A stretch of 59,276 nt of DNA from Altererythrobacter sp. (GTDB lineage Bacteria > Pseudomonadota > Alphaproteobacteria > Sphingomonadales > Sphingomonadaceae), in NCBI GenBank assembly GCA_017308255.1, contig JAFKFN010000021.1, forward strand, positions 1 through 59,276, written 5' to 3'. The position numbers and the translations under genes were made by a program. The notes below the pieces were generated by a model. It did not search any database and was not told where the DNA came from. It saw only the letters and a program-made list of their open reading frames with translations. This document shows positions 1 to 7,783 of the stretch, piece by piece. Position 1 is the first letter of the stretch. Every line of letters begins with the position of its first letter.

Positions 1-94
1 CGGCCGGAGTCATCGGCGGCAGCGCCTGGGCGCGGGTATCGAGCACGACGAAGTCGTTGCCCAGGCCATGCATCTTGGTGAACGCGGCGCGCAT
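1..94 (-). CDS. dapF: Diaminopimelate epimerase, N-terminal fragment (cut by window edge)
   Basis: Reading the minus strand from the ATG at 94-92 gives about 31 residues including FTKMHGLGNDFVVLDTR, the hallmark start of DapF. The enzyme interconverts LL- and meso-diaminopimelate in the cytoplasm for lysine and peptidoglycan synthesis. The Asn in GLGND is part of the substrate-binding site in the family. Only the first ninth or so of the protein is present; the rest lies beyond position 1. It starts 48 bases downstream of the GGDEF/EAL gene on the same strand, so the two could be co-transcribed. Confidence 0.85.
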   Translation of the reverse strand, partial: MRAAFTKMHGLGNDFVVLDTRAQALPPMTPA

Positions 95-142
95 GGGCGC
101 CACGTAGGGTCTGCGGTGATGGCTGGCAATGGCCGAGACGGG

Positions 143-1798
143 TCAGCCGGCGCGGCGTTCCCGATCAGTTTCCGCCGCCGGGGCCGGGCTTTCGCCGGCC
201 AGCAGGTTCAAGTTCTTGAGCCGTTCGCGGGTGGTGGTGGAATCTTCGGGCTGGCCGTAGAGATAGCCCTGGCCCTTGAGCTGGCCCATGGAGCGCAGCA
301 TCTCCAGGATGGCCGGCGTTTCCACCCCTTCGGCGGTCACCGGCAGGGACAAGCCGCGACCGAGCGAGATGATCGCTTCCACCAGCTCGTGCGTGGTCGG
401 GTCTTTCGCCAGTTCGGCCACGAAGCTGCGATCGATCTTGAGCCGGTCGAACGGCAGCGTGCGGAGCTGCGACAGGCTGGAATATCCCGTGCCGAAATCG
501 TCGAGGCTGATGCGGATGCCCTGGTTCTTCAGGCTGGTCACCGTCGTGCGCACTGCGCCGACGTTTTCGTGGAGGCAGCTTTCGGTGATCTCGATCTCCA
601 GCCGGCTGGGCGGGAAATCGGCATCGAGAAGCAGGCGGAGCAGCTTTTGCGCGAACCACGGATCGCGCAGTTGCAGCGGCGAGATATTGATCGACAGCGT
701 CAGTGCCGGATTCCAGTTGCGGGCTTCGCGCAGTGCCTGGCGGACCAGCGTTTCCGACAAGTCGGCGATGACGTCGATTTCCTCGGCGATCGGGATGAAT
801 ACCTCCGGCGTGACGAGGCCGAAGCGCGGCGAATGCCAGCGCGCGAGCATCTCGAAGCCTACCAGTTCGCCACTCGCGAGATCGATCTGCTGTTCGAAAT
901 AGGGGACGAACTCGCCCGCCGGGATGCCGCGGCGAATGCCGGCTTCGAGTTCCGCGCGGTGGCGCAGCTCGCTCTCCATCCGTTCCTCGAACCAGAAATG
1001 CCGATTCCGGCCGCGCTTCTTCGCGTGATACATGGCGATGTCGGCGTGGTGGACCAGCACATCGCTGCCGCTGCCGAGCGGCGTGCCATCCTCCCCGCAA
1101 CTGCTGGCGATGCCGATCGAAACCGTCACCTCCACACGCAGGCCGTTCTCCTCGATCGGGCGGGAGGCTGCGGCCACCAGTTCGTCGGCCAGGCGATCGA
1201 TGCGTTCGCCGTGTCCGGGATCGTAGCTCAGCGCGCAGACGAACTCGTCGCCCCCGATGCGGGCCACCACGGCGCCTTGCGGCAGAAGCTCCACCAGCCG
1301 CGCGGTAATCTCGCGCAGGACCCGGTCGCCCATGGCGTGGCCGTTCAGGTCGTTGATCTGCTTGAAGTTGTCGAGATCGAGCATCAGCACGGCCACGGCG
1401 TGCCGGCGCTTTTCGGCTTCGTGCAGCAGCAGGTCGATCGCCGGCACGCCGCTGCGCCTGTTGAGGCAGCCGGTCAGCGGATCGCGCGAAGCCAGCTCGT
1501 GTGCCAGCGTTTCTGCCTTGCGCCGTTCGGCGATTTCGCGGTTGAGGTCCTTGTAGCGCCGCCAGCCGAAGATCAGCAGCGCGATGTTGAGCAGCACCGC
1601 ATTGGTCAGCAGCACGTCGGGCGCCTTGGCCATTCCCATGCCCATGGTCGCGCGGACGATCTCGGGCATGATCGTGCCCCCGGTACCCACGAACAGGATC
1701 AGCGAGGCAATGGCGATCCCCAGCGCGACGATGTCACGCTCTGCAGTGCGCAAGACGCGCGGTTTCCCGGATTGCTCACTGCTCGGTGAATTCGCCAA
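143..1798 (-). CDS. Membrane-anchored GGDEF-EAL protein (c-di-GMP turnover)
   Basis: This 551-residue protein has two predicted membrane helices (about 23-40 and 60-78), then a GGDEF domain with the exact motif GGDEF at 182-186, then an EAL domain from about 290. The EAL signature is altered to EML at 316-318, while the downstream DDFGTGYSSL (433-442) and TAEGVET (488-494) motifs look intact, so phosphodiesterase activity is possible. No RxxD inhibitory site is visible five residues before GGDEF. The start codon is TTG; the first internal ATG would remove the first membrane helix, which favours TTG. It lies directly upstream of dapF on the same strand. Whether synthesis or hydrolysis of c-di-GMP dominates cannot be read from sequence. 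Confidence 0.9.
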   Translation of the reverse strand: MANSPSSEQSGKPRVLRTAERDIVALGIAIASLILFVGTGGTIMPEIVRATMGMGMAKAPDVLLTNAVLLNIALLIFGWRRYKDLNREIAERRKAETLAHELASRDPLTGCLNRRSGVPAIDLLLHEAEKRRHAVAVLMLDLDNFKQINDLNGHAMGDRVLREITARLVELLPQGAVVARIGGDEFVCALSYDPGHGERIDRLADELVAAASRPIEENGLRVEVTVSIGIASSCGEDGTPLGSGSDVLVHHADIAMYHAKKRGRNRHFWFEERMESELRHRAELEAGIRRGIPAGEFVPYFEQQIDLASGELVGFEMLARWHSPRFGLVTPEVFIPIAEEIDVIADLSETLVRQALREARNWNPALTLSINISPLQLRDPWFAQKLLRLLLDADFPPSRLEIEITESCLHENVGAVRTTVTSLKNQGIRISLDDFGTGYSSLSQLRTLPFDRLKIDRSFVAELAKDPTTHELVEAIISLGRGLSLPVTAEGVETPAILEMLRSMGQLKGQGYLYGQPEDSTTTRERLKNLNLLAGESPAPAAETDRERRAG

Positions 1799-1903
1799 GA
1801 CACTGCCCCCAACGTCGGCAACGCTTATGAGAGCACATGATCAATTTTCAGTTAATTGCACGGGCGGGCGGCCGGCGATAGGGCGGGATCAAGGAGGAAC
1901 CCG

Positions 1904-2311
1904 ATGCCCACGCGACACTGGCTGATCAAGTCCGAACCCGCCGCCTATTCCTGGGAAGACCTGGTGAAGGACGGCGAGACCTTGTGGGACGGGGTGCGCA
2001 ATCATCGCGCGGCGAACAACCTTCGGGCGATGCAGCAGGGTGACCTGCTGTTCTTCTATCATTCGGTAACCGGCAAGGAGATCGTCGGCATCGCCGAAGT
2101 GAGCGAGCCAGCACTGACCGATCCGAAGGATGAACAGTGGGCTGCGGTCAAGGTGAAGCCGGTGCGGGCGCTGAAACGGCCGGTCACGCTGGCCGAGATC
2201 AAGGGCGACGCCGCGCTCGAAGGCATCGAACTGGTGCGGCTTTCGCGCCTTTCGGTGGCGGAGATCAGCCCGGCGGAATGGGACCGGATCCTCGAACTGG
2301 CCGAAAAATGA
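1904..2311 (+). CDS. EVE domain-containing protein
   Basis: The 135-residue product begins MPTRHWLIKSEPAAYSWEDL and contains WDGVRNHRAANNLRAM, typical of EVE (thymocyte nuclear protein 1-like) proteins with a PUA-like fold that reads modified bases in nucleic acids. The start is set by a good ribosome binding site, AAGGAGG at 1891-1897, seven bases before the ATG; the longer in-frame extension starts at a TTG and has no such site. EVE proteins are widespread conserved single-domain proteins in alphaproteobacteria, and the physiological role is unknown. It is divergent from the GGDEF/EAL gene and followed by the csbD-like gene. Confidence 0.85.
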   Translation: MPTRHWLIKSEPAAYSWEDLVKDGETLWDGVRNHRAANNLRAMQQGDLLFFYHSVTGKEIVGIAEVSEPALTDPKDEQWAAVKVKPVRALKRPVTLAEIKGDAALEGIELVRLSRLSVAEISPAEWDRILELAEK

Positions 2312-2365
2312 CGTGGAACCGGGCGCTTGCCCGAACCGTTGCATGATTCTGAAAAGGAGAATGTG

Positions 2366-2536
2366 ATGGGTGAGCTGAAGGATAAAGCAAAGGGCATCGC
2401 CAACGAGGTAGCCGGCAACATAAAGCAGGCTTCCGACGATCCCCGCGTGCGCGCCAAGGGCGTCGCGCAGGAACGCAAGGGAGAGGCGCAGAACCTCAAG
2501 GGAAAGATCAAGGGCGCACTCGGCGACAAGATCTGA
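2366..2536 (+). CDS. CsbD family stress-response protein
   Basis: A 56-residue, highly charged, Lys- and Ala-rich protein starting MGELKDKAKGIANEVAGNIKQ, which matches the small CsbD family. These proteins are strongly induced by general stress in many bacteria, but their molecular function is not known. The ATG at 2366 has AAAAGGAGA immediately upstream (2352-2360). An earlier in-frame codon would add 13 residues unlike the family. A strong intrinsic terminator follows at 2558-2585, so the gene can be the end of a short unit after the EVE gene or a transcript of its own. Confidence 0.85.
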   Translation: MGELKDKAKGIANEVAGNIKQASDDPRVRAKGVAQERKGEAQNLKGKIKGALGDKI

Positions 2537-2557
2537 CGCGAGGCTTCTCGCCAGGAA

Positions 2558-2585
2558 AGGGCCGCCCGCGAGGGCGGCCTTTTTT
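2558..2585 (+). terminator. Rho-independent terminator after csbD-like gene
   Basis: GGCCGCCC (2560-2567), loop GCGA, GGGCGGCC (2572-2579), followed by six T (2580-2585). The stem is extended by an A-T pair. It separates the csbD-like gene from the convergent TPP-enzyme gene, whose stop codon is at 2586. Confidence 0.85.
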
Positions 2586-4250
2586 CTATCGGCCGCGCAG
2601 GGCGCTGACGGTGGCTCCGGCGGCGCTCAGCTGCTCGATATCCACCATGCAGTGGATCAGGCGAATGCCGCGCCGTTCCACGGCTTGTTCCAGCGCTTCG
2701 CGGAAGGCATCGGTGGTCGCCACGCGCTTGGCCCAGGCACCGAAGCTCACCGCGTAAGTCACGAAATCGGGGTTCCTGAGGTCCGTGGCGGAGACGCGGC
2801 CGGGATAGGCCCGTTCCTGATGCATCCGGATCGTGCCGTAGGCGCCGTTGTCGATCACGATCACGAGCAGGTTGCAGTGGTATTGCGCGGCGGTGGCGAG
2901 TTCCTGCGCAGTCATCAGGAAGTCCCCGTCTCCCGCCACGGCCAGGACGCAGCGGTCGGGAAAGCGCAGCGCGGCCGCTACGGCGGCTGGCACGCCATAG
3001 CCCATCGCGCCGGCCGTGGGCGCGAGCTGCGAGGGATAGCCGGCATAGGGCCAGTAACGATGCCACCAGCCGGAGAAATTGCCCGCCCCGTTGCAGACGA
3101 TGGCATCGGCTGGAAGGACCTCGCGGGCGGCGGCGAGGCAGGCCGCCAGGTCGAGCGCATGGCCGGTATCGCCCGGCGTGGACCATTCGCGCCATTCGCG
3201 ATGCGCCTCGGCCCCCGCATCGAACGGGATGATCTCGCCTTCGTCCCACAGCGCGGCGCATTCGGAGAATTCGCCCACGTCGGCGCAGATGGCCAGATCG
3301 GTGCGATAGACGCGGTTCAATTCGTTCGGGTCGGGATGGACGTGGATCAGCGTCTGGCCGCGATGGTCGGGCGTGATCAGCGTATAGCCATCGGTAGTTG
3401 CCTCACCGAGCCGCGCGCCGACCGCCAGGATGAGGTCGGCCCGCCGGACTCGTTCGGCGAGCTTAGGGTCGGGGCCATAGCCTAGATTGCCGGCATAGAC
3501 GGGCGAGGCGGGGGAGATCGCGTCCTGCCGCCGGAAGGCCGTGGCCACGGGCAGACCGATACGCTCGGCGAACCGGGCGAAGTATTCATGCGCCTTGGCG
3601 CCCCAGCCGGCGCCGCCGACCACGGCGAGAGGAGCGGCGGCATCCGCCAGCAGCGCCATCATGGCCATGATCGCATCGGGGCAGGGCGCTTGGGCCGGGC
3701 GGTGGACGAACGGGCGCGGTGCGACGTCCAGCCCGCTTTCGTGCAGCATGTCTTCCGGCAGGGCGAGAACGACCGGGCCCGGCCGCCCTGAAATGGCGAC
3801 GGCATAAGCGCGGGCGACATATTCGGGAATGCGTGCCGCCTCTTCGATACGCGCGGCCCACTTGGCGAGCGGGGCGAAGAAGGCCGGGAAATCGACTTCC
3901 TGGAAACCTTCGCGATCGCGCATGGGGCGGCCCACGTCGCCCACGAACAGGATCATCGGCTGCGAATCCTGGAACGCCACATGCACGCCGATGCTGGCAT
4001 TGGCTGCGCCCGGGCCGCGGGTGACGAAGCACACGCCCGGCCGCCCGCTGCCGGACAGGTTCATCGCCCCGTCGGCACAGGCCATGAACGCTGCGCCCCC
4101 TTCGTGGCGGCAGGTCACGGTCTGGATCGTCTCGCTGTCGCGCAGTGCATCGAGCACCGGGAGAAAGCTTTCGCCCGGCACCGTGAACACCCGATCGCAT
4201 TGCTGGGCGGCCAGGCATTCGACGAGAAGCTGCGCGGCGGTCATGGCCAT
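2586..4250 (-). CDS. Thiamine pyrophosphate-dependent enzyme, acetolactate synthase-like
   Basis: The 554-residue protein has the three-domain layout of the TPP-dependent decarboxylase/synthase family. The N-terminal pyrimidine-binding domain carries VPGESFLPVLDAL with the catalytic Glu; a central nucleotide-binding-like domain follows; the C-terminal PP-binding domain carries AGDGDFLMTAQEL followed by VIDNGAYG, the Mg-TPP binding motif. It resembles the catalytic subunit of acetolactate synthase, but no regulatory subunit gene is adjacent, so it is better called an acetolactate synthase-like protein of unknown substrate. Related enzymes include oxalyl-CoA decarboxylase, sulfoacetaldehyde acetyltransferase and glyoxylate carboligase. 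It is transcribed alone. Confidence 0.88.
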   Translation of the reverse strand: MAMTAAQLLVECLAAQQCDRVFTVPGESFLPVLDALRDSETIQTVTCRHEGGAAFMACADGAMNLSGSGRPGVCFVTRGPGAANASIGVHVAFQDSQPMILFVGDVGRPMRDREGFQEVDFPAFFAPLAKWAARIEEAARIPEYVARAYAVAISGRPGPVVLALPEDMLHESGLDVAPRPFVHRPAQAPCPDAIMAMMALLADAAAPLAVVGGAGWGAKAHEYFARFAERIGLPVATAFRRQDAISPASPVYAGNLGYGPDPKLAERVRRADLILAVGARLGEATTDGYTLITPDHRGQTLIHVHPDPNELNRVYRTDLAICADVGEFSECAALWDEGEIIPFDAGAEAHREWREWSTPGDTGHALDLAACLAAAREVLPADAIVCNGAGNFSGWWHRYWPYAGYPSQLAPTAGAMGYGVPAAVAAALRFPDRCVLAVAGDGDFLMTAQELATAAQYHCNLLVIVIDNGAYGTIRMHQERAYPGRVSATDLRNPDFVTYAVSFGAWAKRVATTDAFREALEQAVERRGIRLIHCMVDIEQLSAAGATVSALRGR

Positions 4251-4370
4251 GGTGGACGGTTAGACCTGCAGGCGGGTTCCCGCCAGTGCTGTCCCGTCGG
4301 CCCTGTCCCACCTGTGGACAGAGCCGGGGGGCCGGGTGCCAAATGGTTACTCGTGCGTTAACATCTCGCT

Positions 4371-4568
4371 ATGCGCCGTTCGCTCGTCCTTACAGACGAA
4401 ACAGCCCGCCATCCTTTCCGGGCCTCGCTGCCGCCGCATGTCTGCGCGCTGGCGGCGGATGACCTGGAGCCGCACGTGCCCTGGCGGGAGCGTATCTATG
4501 CGGACGTGCGCGGCTTCGCCCAGGCTTATTGCGCGTGCTTCGTCGCCGTGGCGGTATTCATTTCCTAG
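4371..4568 (+). CDS. Small conserved-looking protein of unknown function
   Basis: A 65-codon reading frame begins ATGCGCCGTTCGCTCGTC and encodes a polar N-terminal part followed by a short hydrophobic end (CACFVAVAVFIS). It fills the otherwise empty gap between the TPP enzyme and the transporter gene and overlaps the transporter stop by four bases in convergent orientation. The composition (LPPHVCALAADDLEPHVPW) looks protein-like rather than a frame shadow, because no gene lies opposite most of it. No family is recognised and no strong ribosome binding site is seen, so it could be noise. Confidence 0.4.
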   Translation: MRRSLVLTDETARHPFRASLPPHVCALAADDLEPHVPWRERIYADVRGFAQAYCACFVAVAVFIS

Positions 4569-5881
4569 GCGGCGGCCAGGGCGCGTTTCTCCGCGCGGTA
4601 CAGGCGCACGGCGAGCCAGGCGGAAACGAGGCACATCACCGCGCTGAGCAGGACCTGCTCCACCAGCGGAACCCCCACGGCGCTGAGGGCCCCGGCGAGT
4701 ATCGAGCCGAGGACCATGGCCCCCGAATTGACGATATTGTTCGCCGCCACCGTGCGCGCCGCCTGCGATCGTTCGCACTTGGTGGTGAGGAAGGCATAGA
4801 GCGGCACCACGAACATGCCGCCCGACACGGCGATCATCAGCAGTGCCAGCAGCACCAGCGGCGCCAGCGGCTGGGCGATGAATTCGCCCACGGTCATCAG
4901 CCCGGCGTGGTGCACATCGGCCGTCCATTCGTGGCACACGAACCAGAACGCGGCCACGAAAGCACCCATGAACAGCACCGATACCGGGGAATAGCGGGCG
5001 GATACCTCACCCTTCAGCAAGGCGTTCACCGCCACCGAGCCGATCGCGACGCCGACCGAGAAGATCACCAGGAACAGGCTGGCGACTTCCTTGCCGGCCA
5101 TCAGCACGTTCTTGGCCAGCGGCGGGAACTGGATGAACAGCACCGCGCCGATCGTCCAGAAGAAGCTGATCGCCAGGATCGCGTAGAACACCTCGCGCTG
5201 GTGCATCGTGTTGCGAACGAGCACGATGGACGAGCGGATCAGGTGCCAGTCCAGCGGCTCCCCCGGCTCATGCGGCGGGGCCGGCGGAACGTGGCGGCTG
5301 GTGAGAAAGCCGATCACCGCCGTGACGAACACGGCCAGAGCGGCCCATTCCGCCGAGAGGTAGCCCGCCAGGATCGTGCCGGCGAGCACGGCGATATAAG
5401 TCCCCGCTTCCACCCAGCCGGTGCCGACGAGCACTTCGTCCGACCTCAGGTGCTGGGGCAGGATCGCGTATTTGATCGGGCCGAAGAAGGTGGAATGGAC
5501 GCCCATGGCGAAAATCCCCGCCATCATCAGCGGGATCGCCAGCGTTTCGATCGCCACCCCCTGCCACGCGAGCAGCAGGCCGCTGCCGCCCACGGCCATG
5601 ATGCCGATTTCGGCCGCCTTGACGCGGCGGATGATCTTCGCCTTGTCGCGCATATCGGCGAGCTGGCCGGCCAGCGCGGAAAGGATGAAGAACGGCAGGA
5701 TGAACAGGCCCGAGGTGATCGCGCTGAACTGCGCCTCTGCCTCTTCCGAGTTATAGACGCTGTAGACCACGAACAGGACCGCGGCGGTCTTGAACAGGTT
5801 GTCGTTGAAGGCGTTGAGCAGCTGCGTGGCGAACAACGGCAGGAAGCGGCGTCGCCGCAGCAGGTATGTCGATGTCAGCAT
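4565..5881 (-). CDS. MFS transporter, LplT (lysophospholipid flippase)-like
   Basis: About 438 residues with roughly 12 hydrophobic segments, beginning MLTSTYLLRRRRFLPLFATQ and continuing with NAFNDNLFKTA, a motif typical of the LplT branch of the major facilitator superfamily. E. coli LplT moves lysophospholipids across the inner membrane and often pairs with the acyltransferase Aas; no aas is next to it here, but pgsA (phospholipid synthesis) is divergent at 5988. The start is the ATG at 5881. A TTG at 5935 would add 18 residues (456 in all) that do not resemble the family. The substrate assignment is inference from family resemblance. Confidence 0.82.
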   Translation of the reverse strand: MLTSTYLLRRRRFLPLFATQLLNAFNDNLFKTAAVLFVVYSVYNSEEAEAQFSAITSGLFILPFFILSALAGQLADMRDKAKIIRRVKAAEIGIMAVGGSGLLLAWQGVAIETLAIPLMMAGIFAMGVHSTFFGPIKYAILPQHLRSDEVLVGTGWVEAGTYIAVLAGTILAGYLSAEWAALAVFVTAVIGFLTSRHVPPAPPHEPGEPLDWHLIRSSIVLVRNTMHQREVFYAILAISFFWTIGAVLFIQFPPLAKNVLMAGKEVASLFLVIFSVGVAIGSVAVNALLKGEVSARYSPVSVLFMGAFVAAFWFVCHEWTADVHHAGLMTVGEFIAQPLAPLVLLALLMIAVSGGMFVVPLYAFLTTKCERSQAARTVAANNIVNSGAMVLGSILAGALSAVGVPLVEQVLLSAVMCLVSAWLAVRLYRAEKRALAAA

Positions 5882-5987
5882 GGCTGCCTGTGCGGTCTCA
5901 GGATTCCGCCTTAGCGCCACGAAGATTAACGACAACCCCGCGGGCGCACTTTTTCCCGGCTCGGCATGGCGCTAGGAGGGGGCCGGA

Positions 5988-6554
5988 ATGTTGACGCTGC
6001 CGAACCTGCTGACCCTGTCCCGCATCGTCGCGCTGCCCTTGCTGGCCTTCCTGCTGTGGTGGCCGGATTGGCAGTTCGGCTATGCGCTGGCCTTCGCGCT
6101 CTACTGCCTCATGGGCATAACGGACTATTTCGACGGCTACCTCGCGCGGGCCAGCGGCACGGTGTCGAAGCTGGGCGTGTTCCTCGATCCGATCGCCGAC
6201 AAGATCATGGTCGCGGTGGTGATCCTGGTCCTGACCGCGCAAGGTTTTCTGCGGGGGCGTTACGGGGGCGACATACATGTGATCGCCGGCCTCATCATCC
6301 TGGTGCGTGAGATCGCGGTGTCCGGCCTGCGCGAATTCCTCGGCGGCTTGCAGGTCTCGGTGCCGGTGTCGCGACTCGCCAAGTGGAAGACGACGTTCCA
6401 GCTCGTCGCGCTGGGCGCGCTGATCCTCGGCGGCGCCTTGCCCAAGGAAGGCTGGATCCATCAGGTCGGCCTTGCCAGCCTATGGGGGGCGGCGATTCTC
6501 ACGCTGGTGACCGGCTGGGATTATCTGCGGGTCGGCCTGAAGCACATGGACTGA
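5988..6554 (+). CDS. pgsA: CDP-diacylglycerol--glycerol-3-phosphate 3-phosphatidyltransferase
   Basis: A 188-residue polytopic membrane enzyme making phosphatidylglycerophosphate from CDP-diacylglycerol and glycerol-3-phosphate, the committed step to phosphatidylglycerol. The CDP-alcohol phosphotransferase signature is complete: D46, D49-G50, A53-R54, G63, D67 and D71 (in DYFDGYLAR and GVFLDPIADK). It starts at the ATG at 5988 behind AGGAGG (5974-5979). The length is normal for the family. It is divergent from the LplT-like transporter, and the 106 bases between them must hold both promoters. Family members can also be phosphatidylserine or cardiolipin synthases, but the N-terminal sequence LPNLLTLSRI favours PgsA. 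Confidence 0.92.
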   Translation: MLTLPNLLTLSRIVALPLLAFLLWWPDWQFGYALAFALYCLMGITDYFDGYLARASGTVSKLGVFLDPIADKIMVAVVILVLTAQGFLRGRYGGDIHVIAGLIILVREIAVSGLREFLGGLQVSVPVSRLAKWKTTFQLVALGALILGGALPKEGWIHQVGLASLWGAAILTLVTGWDYLRVGLKHMD

Positions 6555-6886
6555 GATTATCGCGGTGAAACGGCAGGGCGATGACAGCCCAGCGCCAGTT
6601 GCACACAAAGCGGCGCGTTTTGCAAAGCAGCGCCCGGCGGACCCCCGCATAAAGCATCGTCGGGATCGGCGAACGCGGAGATTCCGGTACTGGAGGGTCG
6701 CCCTTCGGGTCGCAAGCCAGCCGGCGGACAGGTGAGGCACGCCTCGCCACAAGCCGCGACCGGCTTCCGCGTTCACCCCCCTCGCGTTCGAAATGACCCG
6801 TCTCCAGCCGCTATCGGCTTTTGGAGCCAAGCTGGCGCTGCCCAGATAGTGCGGGAGACTTCCGGCCGGTTGCCGGCACGAACAGG
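6555..6886. other. Gene-free, structured intergenic region
   Basis: The 332 bases between pgsA and oxyR (convergent) show no convincing gene. Hairpins can be drawn: GGTGAGGC/GCCTCGCC at 6731-6748 and AAGCC/GGCTT at 6751-6766. Open frames in both directions here (for example 6499-6750 minus) have Arg-rich, non-protein-like composition and look like the spurious ORFs that dispersed intergenic repeats generate in sphingomonads. That attribution is from memory and unverified. Neither flanking gene has an obvious T-tract terminator in this stretch. Confidence 0.4.
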
Positions 6887-7783
6887 CTAGCCCGCCCGAA
6901 GCTCTTTCGCGAGCATCCTGAATTCCTCGGCACGCGGCGAGTTCTTGCGCCAGATCAGCGCGATCTCGCGCTTGGCGTTGGTGGCCTTCAGCGGGCGGGC
7001 GACGACATCGGTTTCGTGGAGGATGCCGGCGTCGATCGCCATCTCGGGCAGCATGGTAAGGCCAAGGCCGTTATCGACCATCTGCACCAGCGTGTGCAGG
7101 GACGTGCCGATCATTGCCGCCGAGCCGCGCAGTTCCGGCCGGTTGCAGGCGGCCAGGGCGTGTTCCTTCAGGCAATGGCCGTCTTCCAGCAGCAGCAGGC
7201 GGCCTTCGTCGATCATCGCCGGCGGGATCACCTCGGGCGGATCGCGCGGATCGTCCTTGGGGAAGGCGACGAACAGGCGATCATCGCAGATATGTTCGTA
7301 CTCGACCTCGCCCGTGGGGAAGGGAAGGGCAAGCAGCACGCAATCGGCGCGGCCGTTATGAAGCGATTCGACCGCGTCGCCGCTCACTTCCTCGCGCAGA
7401 TAGAGCCTGAGGTTCGGCCGTTCCCGCCGCAGGCGCGGCAGGATGCGCGGGAGAAGGAAGGGCGCGATCGTGGGGATCACGCTCATCCTCAACTGGCCGG
7501 AAAGTGGCTTGCCGCTGGCCTGCACCAGATCCGAGAGTTCTTCCGCTTCGCGCAACAGGCGGTGGGCCTTCTCGACCACCGCGTTGCCCAGGGGGGTGAA
7601 GCGCACCACGCGCCGGCTGCGCTCGACCAGCGTCACGCCGAGCAGCGATTCGAGTTCGCGCAGGCCGGCGGACAGCGTCGATTGCGAGACGAAGCAGGCC
7701 TCCGCCGCGCGGCCGAAATGCCCATGTTCATGCAGCGCGACGAGATATTGCAGCTGCTTGATCGTGGGGAGGTAGGTGCTCAC
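6887..7783 (-). CDS. oxyR: LysR-family peroxide sensor OxyR
   Basis: A 298-residue LysR-type regulator: winged helix-turn-helix at about 1-65 (TIKQLQYLVALHEHGHFGRAA) and an effector domain after it. The OxyR redox motif is present as LLLEDGHCLKEHALAAC, giving Cys204 and Cys213 with the nine-residue spacing of the disulfide-forming pair in E. coli OxyR (199 and 208). This makes a hydrogen peroxide-responsive activator likely. Translation starts at a GTG that overlaps the rnd stop codon (GTGA), so it is translationally coupled to rnd. No catalase or ahpC gene is adjacent in this window. Confidence 0.9.
   Translation of the reverse strand: MSTYLPTIKQLQYLVALHEHGHFGRAAEACFVSQSTLSAGLRELESLLGVTLVERSRRVVRFTPLGNAVVEKAHRLLREAEELSDLVQASGKPLSGQLRMSVIPTIAPFLLPRILPRLRRERPNLRLYLREEVSGDAVESLHNGRADCVLLALPFPTGEVEYEHICDDRLFVAFPKDDPRDPPEVIPPAMIDEGRLLLLEDGHCLKEHALAACNRPELRGSAAMIGTSLHTLVQMVDNGLGLTMLPEMAIDAGILHETDVVARPLKATNAKREIALIWRKNSPRAEEFRMLAKELRAG

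Noticed and set aside
68-1789. Long plus-strand ORF of 573 residues
   Set aside because: It is the antisense frame of the GGDEF/EAL gene; high GC makes such frames common, and it has no domain motif.
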